From Bacillus salipaludis (GTDB lineage Bacteria; Bacillota; Bacilli; Bacillales_B; DSM-18226), in assembly GCF_004358205.1 (NCBI RefSeq), contig NZ_SMYO01000051.1, positions 1 to 7,260 on the forward strand: a DNA stretch of 7,260 bases, read 5' to 3'. Positions 1 through 5,560 of this stretch are shown piece by piece (within the stretch, counting starts at the first letter, position 1; each line of letters opens with the position of its first letter). Under the pieces are notes generated by a model. It did no database searches, was not told where the DNA came from, and worked only from the letters and a program-made list of their open reading frames with translations. Position numbers and translations under genes: made by a program.

Positions 1-145
1 ATATATACGACTTAAGAAAAGAAATTAGCTATATTTTGTAAATGATGACTAGGAGGAGCCGTGTGCGTTAATAGCGCAAGCACGGTTCTGTGAGGGGGGA
101 GGAGTACAATCTACCGCAAGGTAGAAAGGCTCCCTTCTACTCGAC
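1..145 (+). mobile_element. Group II intron, 3' end (domains V and VI)
   Basis: This is the 3' end of a self-splicing retroelement; the body and reverse-transcriptase ORF would lie upstream of the window. Domain V is at 56-88: an 8-bp stem (GAGCCGTG with CACGGTTC), a two-base bulge (79-80) and an upper stem (64-68 with 74-78). Domain VI follows. Bases 93-101 pair with 130-138, and a terminal hairpin CTACC-GCAA-GGTAG (111-124) has a GNRA loop. A139 is left bulged next to the G92-C140 pair, as expected of the branch-point adenosine. The intron most likely ends at C145 (...TCGAC), which puts A139 at -7, the canonical distance, and gives the usual AY end. I cannot see which gene or site it interrupts, nor assign a class with confidence. 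The first 50 bases are A+T-rich and hold no domain I recognise. Confidence 0.88.
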
Positions 146-163
146 TAATTGAATAAGAAATCT

Positions 164-193
164 AAAGACCGAAAATAATTGGTCTTTTATTTT
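164..193 (+). terminator. Rho-independent terminator downstream of the intron
   Basis: AAAGACC (164-170) pairs with GGTCTTT (181-187), with G171-T180 and A172-T179 extending the stem, followed by the T-rich tail TATTTTT. It lies 18 bases after the intron's 3' splice site. It probably ends transcription of the intron and of whatever gene the intron interrupts, and insulates the SOS promoter that starts just after it. Confidence 0.65.
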
Positions 194-197
194 TCTA

Positions 198-226
198 TTC
201 ATATGGAACGTTTGTTCGCATATAAT
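198..226 (+). promoter_or_regulatory. SOS promoter with LexA (DinR) box
   Basis: GGAACGTTTGTTCG (205-218) contains the inverted repeat GAAC-N4-GTTC of the Bacillus LexA/DinR box (consensus CGAAC-RNRY-GTTYC). It sits between a weak -35 (TTCATA, 198-203) and a perfect -10 TATAAT (221-226), spaced 17 bases. LexA bound here should block RNA polymerase and release it on DNA damage. The predicted transcript start (about 233) nearly coincides with the ribosome site, so the leader would be very short. Confidence 0.75.
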
Positions 227-244
227 AATACCGAGGTGGTTATT

Positions 245-583
245 ATGACAATTCGTGACCGAGGCGTTATGAAATGGCAATTCGCGTTTGGACATCCGGA
301 GCTAATAAAGGGGCAGCGGGATCTATGGCGCGACCAGGAACGCATGAATAAGCCAATCATTGACGAGGATCAAGCGGAGGAGTTCGACCTGCGAATACAG
401 TATGCAACAGAATACAATCATGCGGTAAAGCTGACGGTATGGAATGACGGATTTACTTCGGTGATAACTGGCCGTGTTCATTACATCGATCCAATAACGC
501 ATGAGTTGCGGATAGAAGTAAAAGCTGGTGAGTTTGAGCGGGTGGCATTCGATAGTGTAGTTGGAGTGAAGGTCGTGGACTAA
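245..583 (+). CDS. YolD-like protein
   Basis: The protein is 112 residues, the usual size for the YolD family. It opens with the family signature (T-I-R-D-R-G-x2-K-W at residues 2-11). It continues with the helical K-P-I-I-D-E-D segment and a C-terminal strand-rich half with the G-x-V-x-x-I-D pattern. YolD proteins are encoded with Y-family DNA polymerases such as UvrX/YqjW and have been proposed as UmuD-like partners in damage tolerance. I chose ATG 245 because GAGGTG (233-238) lies six bases upstream and the family motif starts there; an in-frame codon at 179 would lie inside the terminator and promoter. SOS control is directly supported by the LexA box. Oddly, no polymerase gene is next to it: a strong terminator follows at once, so it is an orphan unless a partner lies elsewhere. 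Its G+C looks higher than that of the small genes downstream. Confidence 0.9.
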   Translation: MTIRDRGVMKWQFAFGHPELIKGQRDLWRDQERMNKPIIDEDQAEEFDLRIQYATEYNHAVKLTVWNDGFTSVITGRVHYIDPITHELRIEVKAGEFERVAFDSVVGVKVVD

Positions 584-585
584 AC

Positions 586-625
586 AACAAAAACGGTAGC
601 ATAGGTTAGCTACCGTTTTGTTTTC
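586..625. terminator. Two-way rho-independent terminator
   Basis: ACGGTAGC (593-600) pairs with GCTACCGT (609-616), extended by A-T pairs, with an eight-base loop. The plus strand continues GTTTTGTTTTC and the minus strand TTTTTGTTGTTT, so it can end transcripts from both sides. It closes the yolD unit three bases after its stop, and lies next to the possible minus-strand gene remnant at 629-733. Confidence 0.85.
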
Positions 626-628
626 TTA

Positions 629-733
629 TCAAAGGTTTGGCTGGACCAAGAGATTATGGAATATCGAGTTACCCTCTTGAGGTACACCAGCTGCGTTAAT
701 TCTAAATACGTTGATCTCAAATAACGGATTTGC
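629..733 (-). pseudogene. Possible 3' remnant of a minus-strand gene
   Basis: On the minus strand a 34-codon open stretch ends with TGA at 629-631, right beside the two-way terminator. The peptide begins ANPLFEINVFRINAAG and ends LLVQPNL; its composition looks like real protein. It has no start codon and is bounded upstream by a TAG (734-736), so if genuine it is the tail of a decayed or truncated gene. I do not recognise the family. Another minus frame is also open here, so chance is a real alternative. Confidence 0.3.
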
Positions 734-820
734 CTACAGTATGCTTTCATTATTTTGAAGTAAACTATACAAAGCACTGTGATTTAATTAACGTTTAAGA
801 TGAAAAAGGGATGGTGTCAG

Positions 821-1411
821 ATGAAAAAGCAGCTTCCACCTGGCCAATTCGAAACAGAAAAATGGCCAATACTGCACACAGGGGATGTTCCCGAGTTTAA
901 CGAAATCACATGGAATTTCAGACTTTTTGGTGAGGTGAAGGAAGAAAAGTCCTTATCCCATAAGGAAATCATGGAGCTTCCAAAAACCATATCAAACGTT
1001 AATATGCATTGTGTTACCACCTGGTCTAAATTTGATACAACTTTTGAAGGAATTGCACTTAGAGAGTTATTGAAATTTGTTGAAATGAATGAAGGTGTAA
1101 AATACATTAAAATTTACGGTTACTTCAATGGGGACAGATTTGGTTATTCTGCAAACCTGCCGCTAGAGCCTTTATTAGGGGACGATTCTTTGTTTGTATA
1201 CCGTTGGAAGGATAAAAATCATGATTGGCAAGATATTGATCCAAAACATGGGTATCCACTAAGATTTATTCCACCAGAAGTATTTTATCTATGGAAAGGC
1301 TCAAAGTGGGTTTCAGGGATTGAGTTTATGAAAGTAGACGAGGCTGGTTTTTGGGAAGAGCGTGGCTATTCGATGACAGCCAATCCATTTAAAGAAGAGC
1401 GGTACCGTTAA
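821..1411 (+). CDS. Sulfite oxidase-like oxidoreductase (YuiH-type, molybdopterin-binding)
   Basis: The protein is 196 residues, close to B. subtilis YuiH and the bacterial 'sulfite oxidase-like' family: a stand-alone molybdopterin domain without the heme or dimerisation domains of animal sulfite oxidase. The start L-P-P-G-Q (residues 5-9), the H-C-V-T-T-W-S segment (63-69, with Cys64 the expected molybdenum thiolate ligand), H-G-Y-P-L-R-F (143-149), W-K-G-S-K-W-V (158-164) and G-F-W-E-E-R-G-Y (176-183) are family hallmarks. There is no signal peptide or twin-arginine motif, so it is probably cytoplasmic. The natural substrate of this family is not settled. I chose ATG 821 over the in-frame ATG 800 because AGGGATGGTG lies just upstream of 821, while nothing purine-rich precedes 800. 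It appears to be a single-gene unit. Confidence 0.9.
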   Translation: MKKQLPPGQFETEKWPILHTGDVPEFNEITWNFRLFGEVKEEKSLSHKEIMELPKTISNVNMHCVTTWSKFDTTFEGIALRELLKFVEMNEGVKYIKIYGYFNGDRFGYSANLPLEPLLGDDSLFVYRWKDKNHDWQDIDPKHGYPLRFIPPEVFYLWKGSKWVSGIEFMKVDEAGFWEERGYSMTANPFKEERYR

Positions 1412-1548
1412 CACAGGCTACGAAACGAAAAGGAGGGTGAGAGAAGTACTTCAACTTTTGATACTTTGCTTCCAATAAAAAAGCAAGGCCATTTTTTGAA
1501 AGAAAACAACTCATTTTGTTCACAAACGAGTGCGATAATCTAAAATAT

Positions 1549-1575
1549 GCGATACCTAGAGGATCGCTTTTTTTT
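1549..1575 (+). terminator. Rho-independent terminator
   Basis: GCGAT (1549-1553) pairs with ATCGC (1563-1567), with a CC/GG pair inside and one bulged A, followed by eight T. It probably ends the sulfite oxidase-like transcript. Nothing gene-like was found between that gene's stop and this hairpin; a purine-rich AGGAGG at 1431-1436 has no usable start codon behind it. Confidence 0.75.
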
Positions 1576-1692
1576 ATTTGATAATGATCCAGTCTAGTTG
1601 AATAAATTAAATGGAATAAAAGATACACAAGTTTTCGAAAAAAGGTTGAGTAAGGAAGATTTGGCAAATCATATGTAGACGGAGGATTTGAA

Positions 1693-1971
1693 ATGAATTT
1701 TACCATTCGTATTTTCTTTAGCGAAAACTTTAATCATTCAATATTTGAAAGAGAGCTGAAAAAATACTTAGAGGAAATTAGTGTATCTGTTACAAGTATT
1801 AATTTTAATCAATTTGAAGAAAAATACATACATAATAAAAGGAATATTATTGAGGTAAATGTTGAAGTTAAAGGGGATTATATCGATTACAGAACCGTTT
1901 TTGGTTGTGTATTTTTAGTATTAGATGAACTTTCTTTAAATTTATCTGGATTAGATATAAATGAATCATAA
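1693..1971 (+). CDS. Hypothetical small protein, 92 residues
   Basis: A clear gene start: GGAGG (1681-1685) lies seven bases before ATG 1693. The 92-residue product has no signal peptide. A hydrophobic stretch near the end (F-G-C-V-F-L-V-L, about residues 70-77) is too short to span a membrane and looks like a buried strand. It begins with a strand-like segment (NFTIRIFFS), then a charged helix (E-R-E-L-K-K-Y-L-E-E), and overall reads as a small alpha/beta fold. I do not recognise a family. It is followed 66 bases later by another small gene in the same direction. Base composition is A+T-rich, unlike the catalase further on. Confidence 0.7.
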   Translation: MNFTIRIFFSENFNHSIFERELKKYLEEISVSVTSINFNQFEEKYIHNKRNIIEVNVEVKGDYIDYRTVFGCVFLVLDELSLNLSGLDINES

Positions 1972-1997
1972 GCTTCCCTAGGTGCTTTTGTATTTTT
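1970..1997 (+). terminator. Weak terminator-like hairpin
   Basis: AAGC (1970-1973) pairs with GCTT (1984-1987), with an inner CC/GG pair closing a three-base loop, followed by TTTTGTATTTTT. It overlaps the stop codon of the preceding gene. The stem is short, so read-through into the next small gene is likely. Confidence 0.35.
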
Positions 1998-2037
1998 AAA
2001 TTTCCTAATAAAAAATTTGTTTTATAAGGAGGAAATG

Positions 2038-2298
2038 ATGAAAGAATTTATTATTTCATATATAGAAGATAATGAAATTGGTGGTCAGAAAAAGGAAATC
2101 CTCGTTGTGGGCGAAGACTTTCAATCATGCTATGAAGAGCATATTCAAAAATATCCAACCATGGTAGGTATTGTTCAGCAATTTGATGAAGAGCACGAAA
2201 CCATAAATTTTCTCCGCCCTAACAATATTCAAATAGAAAAAGGTACGGACGAAATCTTCGAGGAAGATGAGAAAAAAAGAGAATTTTATGATGGATGA
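2038..2298 (+). CDS. Hypothetical small acidic protein, 86 residues
   Basis: AAGGAGG (2026-2032) points to ATG 2038 at five bases; the adjacent ATG 2035 is only two bases from it and the in-frame TTG 2017 precedes the ribosome site, so 2038 is preferred. The product is strongly acidic, ending in a run rich in Glu, Asp and Lys (E-E-D-E-K-K-R-E). It has no membrane segment, no signal peptide and no cysteine pair. The sequence alternates strand-like stretches (EFIISYI, KEILVVG) with a helix (S-C-Y-E-E-H-I-Q-K-Y). I do not recognise it. It may share a transcript with the 92-residue gene upstream, since the hairpin between them is weak. A strong terminator follows at 2401. Confidence 0.7.
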   Translation: MKEFIISYIEDNEIGGQKKEILVVGEDFQSCYEEHIQKYPTMVGIVQQFDEEHETINFLRPNNIQIEKGTDEIFEEDEKKREFYDG

Positions 2299-2357
2299 TA
2301 TATATCCACATTTCAGACTGAAGTGTTGACCATTTTGTCAATGCTGGAGTTCAGAGC

Positions 2358-2428
2358 AAAAAACGCGATTTTTGTACGCTAAGCATATTTCGACATGAAA
2401 AAAGCCGATTTTTCCTACGCTAAGGAAT
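2358..2428 (+). repeat. Two imperfect direct repeats, about 30 bases each
   Basis: Unit 1 (2358-2386) and unit 2 (2398-2428) share six A, then CGATTTTT, then TACGCTAAG, with differences mainly at two GC positions (CG versus GC; G versus CC; C versus G). In unit 2 these changes preserve pairing within the terminator hairpin, of which it forms the left arm and loop. The two copies are 40 bases apart. A local duplication of a terminator arm is the simplest reading. Confidence 0.5.
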
Positions 2429-2445
2429 CATCGGCTTTATTTTTA
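2401..2445. terminator. Strong two-way terminator
   Basis: AAAGCCGAT (2401-2409) pairs with ATCGGCTTT (2430-2438), with a second stem TTCCT/AGGAA inside. The plus strand runs into TTTATTTTT, and the minus strand into TTTTTTC. It ends the 86-residue gene's transcript and could equally serve a minus-strand transcript from the right. Confidence 0.85.
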
Positions 2446-2472
2446 ATGTTAAGTTAACTTCTACCTTTTCAG

Positions 2473-2571
2473 TTATGTTATTAGATATCTGTTTTCCTTA
2501 GCAAAAATAAAATAAATCGAAAGCAAAGAACATATTACTGCTAAAAGGGGTAGCGTCAGGATTTTGACAAT
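2473..2571 (-). pseudogene. Possible remnant of a minus-strand membrane protein
   Basis: On the minus strand a 32-codon open stretch, ending in TAA at 2473-2475, reads as one hydrophobic helix (LTLPLLAVICSLLSIYFIF) followed by a charged tail AKENRYLIT. It runs toward the two-way terminator. No start codon or ribosome site is present and a stop lies just upstream, so at best this is a fragment. A+T-rich DNA gives hydrophobic open frames by chance, hence the low confidence. Confidence 0.22.
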
Positions 2572-2621
2572 TTACATCGGTAAGGGAACAAATACTGATT
2601 TATCATGGTTTATGAGGTTTG

Positions 2622-2648
2622 TATCAATAGGGTTTTACTCTATTGATA
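2622..2648. repeat. Perfect 9-bp inverted repeat
   Basis: TATCAATAG (2622-2630) and CTATTGATA (2640-2648) are perfect inverse copies around a nine-base spacer. No T-run follows, so it is not a standard terminator. It may be a protein-binding palindrome or a leftover hairpin. The rest of 2446-2722 is A+T-rich with no intact gene. Confidence 0.4.
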
Positions 2649-2722
2649 ATGAGGGATATAACTGTAGTTAAAGGGTTCCAAATATCTCATATACATGTCT
2701 CAAAATCCCTTATAGTTGTTAA

Positions 2723-3071
2723 GTTAAGCATTTTTACTTCTTAACATTGCTTAACGTTGTAAATCCGCATTTTCCTGACCTCCCACCAAGTAGGTTTGAA
2801 AATGAGATTGCTAATTTAGTTGCAAAAGAGATTAAGTTCTGTTTACGAGGAATCGACTTTAAAGTAAATGGTGGGCTTGATTTCCGGGGGTTAATGGGAG
2901 ATCCAAGTGTACGAACGTACTTCCAAACAATTAATGTTGAGGCAATTGTTAAAAAAACGAGTCCGATGAGAGGGTAAAAGAGTTGAAAGAAAAAACAGAC
3001 CCAGATGTCCGGTCTTAAATACTTTTAAAGCTGCTGACGTTACTATTAACACTACATGGAGGAAGGGCTAA
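2723..3071 (+). pseudogene. OsmC/Ohr-family protein, truncated and frameshifted
   Basis: This is the remains of an OsmC-family gene; intact relatives reduce organic hydroperoxides or related substrates through a cysteine pair. The first frame, open from 2723 after a TAA, reads L-R-G-I-D-F-K-V-N-G-G-L-D-F-R-G-L-M-G-D-P and then Y-F-Q-T-I-N-V-E-A-I-V-K-K. This matches the family's central strands. At the run of seven A (2951-2957) the frame must change (as if one base were lost) to continue N-E-S-D-E-R-V-K-E-L-K-E-K-T-D-P. Near 3003 a second change of the same sense gives R-C-P-V-L-N-T-F-K-A-A-D-V-T-I-N, the typical OsmC ending with its conserved Cys (codon 3006-3008), and TAA at 3069. The N-terminal half, with the first conserved cysteine region, is not recognisable, and no ribosome site exists. 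It is almost certainly non-functional. It lies upstream of the catalase. Confidence 0.7.
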
Positions 3072-3140
3072 TCCGCATATCGTGCGTAAAGGAGTACAAA
3101 ATTCTCATTTCGCCTTAGGATATAATTACAACCTCATATT

Positions 3141-3192
3141 GGAGAAAAAACGTTGTGAATATTGCGGGTTCTGCTCGCAGTCTTTCACAACG
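3141..3192 (-). terminator. Minus-strand rho-independent terminator
   Basis: CGTTGTGAA (3151-3159) pairs perfectly with TTCACAACG (3184-3192). An inner stem TGCGGG/CTCGCA closes on a five-base loop. On the minus strand the hairpin runs straight into six T (complement of 3145-3150). The T-run is only on that side, so it ends a right-to-left transcript coming from the present catalase upstream region. Confidence 0.75.
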
Positions 3193-3385
3193 GTTTGCTT
3201 CTGTCCTCCTCGAACTGTATGAAAACAGTTTTCTTCTGAAGTTCTCCCCCCTCCACTGTACGTAATCCGTTAGCTTCAAAAGGGCATTTGCCACATCGCT
3301 TAACCAGTTTAAGGGGCTTCGAATACTGGGGAGAACTCGGGCATACAAATACTATAGCGTGAAATGCATTTTGACTTGGGGGCAA
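3185..3385 (-). pseudogene. Possible 3' remnant of a minus-strand gene
   Basis: A minus-strand frame ends with TGA (3185-3187) inside the stem of the terminator above, as genes often do. Its C-terminal part reads K-R-C-G-K-C-P-F-E-A-N-G-L, then V-E-G-G-E-L-Q-K-K-T-V-F-I-Q-F-E-E-D-R-S-K-P-L. The charged, strand-like composition is protein-like. The frame's upstream end overlaps the catalase promoter and start region, so only the tail, up to roughly 3300, is likely to be ancestral. A second minus frame is also open here, which weakens the case. Family not recognised. The strongest argument is the dedicated one-way terminator. Confidence 0.35.
3307..3337 (+). promoter_or_regulatory. Candidate sigma-F or sigma-B promoter of the catalase gene
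   Basis: GTTTA (3307-3311), 16 bases, then GGGGAGAACT (3328-3337) fits the B. subtilis sigma-F pattern (GYWTA-N16-GGNRANANTW) at all but one informative position. The same bases read as GTTTAA-N15-GGGGAG, a poorer match to sigma-B (GTTTAA-N12-15-GGGWAW). B. subtilis katX is sigma-F dependent and katE sigma-B dependent, so either is sensible. The predicted leader is about 50 bases. No good PerR box was seen. Confidence 0.5.
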
Positions 3386-3393
3386 GAGATCAT

Positions 3394-5454
3394 ATGAATT
3401 ACGATGACGTTTCTAACGAAAGAGAGAATCAAAGCAACAAAAAAAATGAGCAACTTGAGGAATTTCGTGTTCAGAATGCAGGAAATCCCCTTACGACGAG
3501 TGCGGGATTAAAGCCATCCAACAATGACGGGATATTGAAGGCAGGAACTCGAGGCCCTGCTCTGTTGCAGGACTTTCTGTTTTTTGATAAGCTGATGCAT
3601 TTTGACCGAGAACGTACTCCAGAACGCGTCGCCCATGCTCGAGGGTTCGGTGTTCACGGGACATTCCAGGTTTATCAGTCGATGAAGCCTTATACCAAGG
3701 CGGGATTCTTGCAGAATCCAAGTGCAAGTACGCCCGTATTCGTCCGCTTTTCAACAAATCATGGCGGTCGCGGATCGATCGATTCCTCGCGAGATTTGCG
3801 AGGCTTCGCAGTGAAATTTTATACTGACGAGGGCAATTGGGACCTATTATCATTAAATTTACCCGTGTTCTTCGTGAATGACGCGCAGAAATTTGTCGAT
3901 TCACATCATGCGGCTAATCCGGATCCACGCACGGATATGCCGACAGCTTCAGCAGCACAAGAAAACTTTTGGGATTTTGTAGCAAATAACCAGGAGTCGG
4001 CGCATTTTATCATGTGGCTTATGTCGGATCGGACGTTGCCAAGAAGTTGGAGAATGATGGAGGGTTATGCGATCAATTCATACCGGTTCATCAATGACCA
4101 AGGAACCTCTCGATTTGTACGCTTTCAATGGAAGCCAGTCCTCGGCGTACATTCACTTCTCCAAGAAGAATCCCTCATCATCGGCGGGTTGGATGCCGAT
4201 TTTCACCGGCGAGATATTTATGAGGCGATTCAACGTGGGATATATCCCGAGTACGAATTTGGGGTGCAAATGATTGAAGAAGAAAATGAACACGCATACG
4301 AATTTGATGTTCTCGATCCGACGAAGCTCTGGCCAGAAGAAATCGTTCCTGTTCATTACATCGGAAAGCTGACACTAAACCGTAATGTCGACAACTTTTT
4401 TGCGGAGACCGAGCAATCCGCTTTTGATCCGACCAACGTGGTTCCGGGCATCGGTTTTTCCAACGATCCTATATTACAAGGCCGACTTATTGCTTATCGC
4501 GATACGCAGATGTATCGATTGGGTGGTCCGAACATCAATGAAATACCTATCAATCGACCGCTTTGTCCTTTTCACAACTACCAACGAGAAGGGGCTCATC
4601 GCCAACGCATTGATATTGACCAGGTTAACTACTATCAAAACTCACTAGCGGGCAATACACCAAGTCCAACACCGGTCGAGCAGGGCGGGTTCGATTTCTA
4701 TCCCGAAAAGATAAAAGGCTTAGCCACCAAAGCCATAAGCGACACGTTTAAGGACTATTTTTCCCAAGCACGTCTGTTCTGGAATAGTTTGTCTGACGTT
4801 GAAAAAGACCATATATTACAGTCATTCATTTTTCAACTCACAAAAGTGAAGAGCCAATCTGTTCGTCAACAAATCGTCGACATGTTCGGAAATGTGGACC
4901 ATACATTGGCTTCCACCATTGCTTCAAACATCGATGTACGACCACCATCAACCAAGCAAGTTTCCGTTTCTGCGTCCTCTCCAGCTCTAAGTCAAGCCAA
5001 TACGCAGCATTTCCCCTATACCATGAGGGTTGCAGTTCTGATTGGCAACGGGTTTCCCGATCAAGAGGTCATCTCAGTTTTGAACACGCTCGTCGAACAT
5101 GGAGTCTTCGTGGAGTTTGTCAGCGATCGATTGGGTACGGTTACAGGAGCACAAGGGACGACCATCACGTTGGATCAAAATTTCCTCGCGACGAATCCTG
5201 TTCTTTATGATTCTCTGTATGTTGTTGGTGGACGCGTGCAAAATCAAGCTGCCTTTGACTGGAATGTGAAAAACTTTATCCAAGGGACATACAAGTATTA
5301 CAAACCGATTGGCGTGGCGACCACAGGGGGATCGTACATACAGCCACCGAAAAACGGAGAGCTTGAAGGTGTCGTCTTTGCTTCAAGCACTAACAACTTC
5401 GGAGAAGTGTTTGTCAGAGCAATTGCGAAGCAACGATTTTGGAACAGGAAGTAA
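3394..5454 (+). CDS. katE: Large-subunit (clade 2) catalase-like protein, active site altered
   Basis: The protein is 686 residues, the length I recall for B. subtilis KatE, with a heme catalase core (about 35-500) and a C-terminal flavodoxin/DJ-1-like domain from about residue 544 ([11 protein letters not shown]). Classical members split hydrogen peroxide into water and oxygen in the cytoplasm. Kept residues are distal His81, Ser120, Asp134, Arg364 and heme-ligand Tyr368 (R-L-I-A-Y). These equal HPII residues plus a constant 47, so the alignment is ungapped. At the same offset, catalytic Asn201 of HPII is Leu154 ([10 protein letters not shown]), channel Val169 is Asn122 and crosslinking His392 is Asp345. 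Catalase activity is therefore uncertain. I prefer ATG 3394 to in-frame ATG 3364 because GGGGG (3379-3383) precedes it and the N-terminus then matches KatE. It looks richer in G+C than its A+T-rich neighbours. Confidence 0.93.
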   Translation: MNYDDVSNERENQSNKKNEQLEEFRVQNAGNPLTTSAGLKPSNNDGILKAGTRGPALLQDFLFFDKLMHFDRERTPERVAHARGFGVHGTFQVYQSMKPYTKAGFLQNPSASTPVFVRFSTNHGGRGSIDSSRDLRGFAVKFYTDEGNWDLLSLNLPVFFVNDAQKFVDSHHAANPDPRTDMPTASAAQENFWDFVANNQESAHFIMWLMSDRTLPRSWRMMEGYAINSYRFINDQGTSRFVRFQWKPVLGVHSLLQEESLIIGGLDADFHRRDIYEAIQRGIYPEYEFGVQMIEEENEHAYEFDVLDPTKLWPEEIVPVHYIGKLTLNRNVDNFFAETEQSAFDPTNVVPGIGFSNDPILQGRLIAYRDTQMYRLGGPNINEIPINRPLCPFHNYQREGAHRQRIDIDQVNYYQNSLAGNTPSPTPVEQGGFDFYPEKIKGLATKAISDTFKDYFSQARLFWNSLSDVEKDHILQSFIFQLTKVKSQSVRQQIVDMFGNVDHTLASTIASNIDVRPPSTKQVSVSASSPALSQANTQHFPYTMRVAVLIGNGFPDQEVISVLNTLVEHGVFVEFVSDRLGTVTGAQGTTITLDQNFLATNPVLYDSLYVVGGRVQNQAAFDWNVKNFIQGTYKYYKPIGVATTGGSYIQPPKNGELEGVVFASSTNNFGEVFVRAIAKQRFWNRK

Positions 5455-5457
5455 AAG

Positions 5458-5479
5458 GGGCTGTCTAATAGGACAGCTT
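5458..5479 (+). terminator. Hairpin just after the catalase gene
   Basis: GCTGTC (5460-5465) pairs with GACAGC (5472-5477) around a six-base loop, with G-T pairs outside. The tail (TTGCTTACTT) is only moderately T-rich, so it is a weak terminator or mRNA 3'-end hairpin. The better terminator comes 30 bases later. Confidence 0.45.
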
Positions 5480-5510
5480 GCTTACTTGCAAAATTAGGTA
5501 AAACGAAGAG

Positions 5511-5555
5511 ATGGCGGTGCTAGGGAGACGTTCCCAGCACCGCCATTTCTTGTTT
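5511..5555. terminator. Strong terminator after the catalase gene
   Basis: ATGGCGGTGCT (5511-5521) pairs perfectly with AGCACCGCCAT (5536-5546), and GGGA/TCCC extends it across one bulged A to a five-base loop. The plus strand continues TTTCTTGTTTC. The stem is unusually long and G+C-rich. It separates the catalase from the following pseudogene. Confidence 0.75.
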
Positions 5556-5560
5556 CAATA

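Noticed and set aside
179..244. N-terminal extension of the yolD-like protein from 179
   Set aside because: It would run through the terminator and the SOS promoter, has no ribosome site, and lies outside the family domain; ATG 245 has a good ribosome site.
1598..1678. Tiny TTG-started frame ending R-L-S-K-E-D-L-A-N-H-M
   Set aside because: Only 26 codons, no ribosome site and no recognisable family; cannot be told from chance.
1389..1706. 105-codon minus-strand frame
   Set aside because: It spans the end of the sulfite oxidase-like gene, a terminator and the start of the next gene, has no ribosome site and reads as translated A+T-rich intergenic DNA.
2564..2569. TTGACA as a -35 promoter element
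   Set aside because: No -10-like hexamer at 16-18 bases downstream and no gene starts within reach.
3115..3135. PerR box near TATAATTACAA upstream of the catalase
   Set aside because: Only the left half of the TTATAATNATTATAA palindrome matches; the right half does not.
3072..3225. Cysteine-rich plus frame (K-R-C-E-Y-C-G-F-C) suggesting a zinc finger
   Set aside because: The cysteines fall inside the minus-strand terminator hairpin, there is no start codon or ribosome site, and the frame ends soon after; it is a by-product of the hairpin sequence.
3364..3393. Upstream ATG 3364 as the catalase start
   Set aside because: No ribosome site before it, and starting at 3394 gives the KatE-like N-terminus and the 686-residue length I recall for B. 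subtilis KatE.
3491..3904. 137-codon minus-strand frame inside the catalase gene
   Set aside because: It is a shadow of the catalase coding strand; the composition is arginine-rich and without family likeness.
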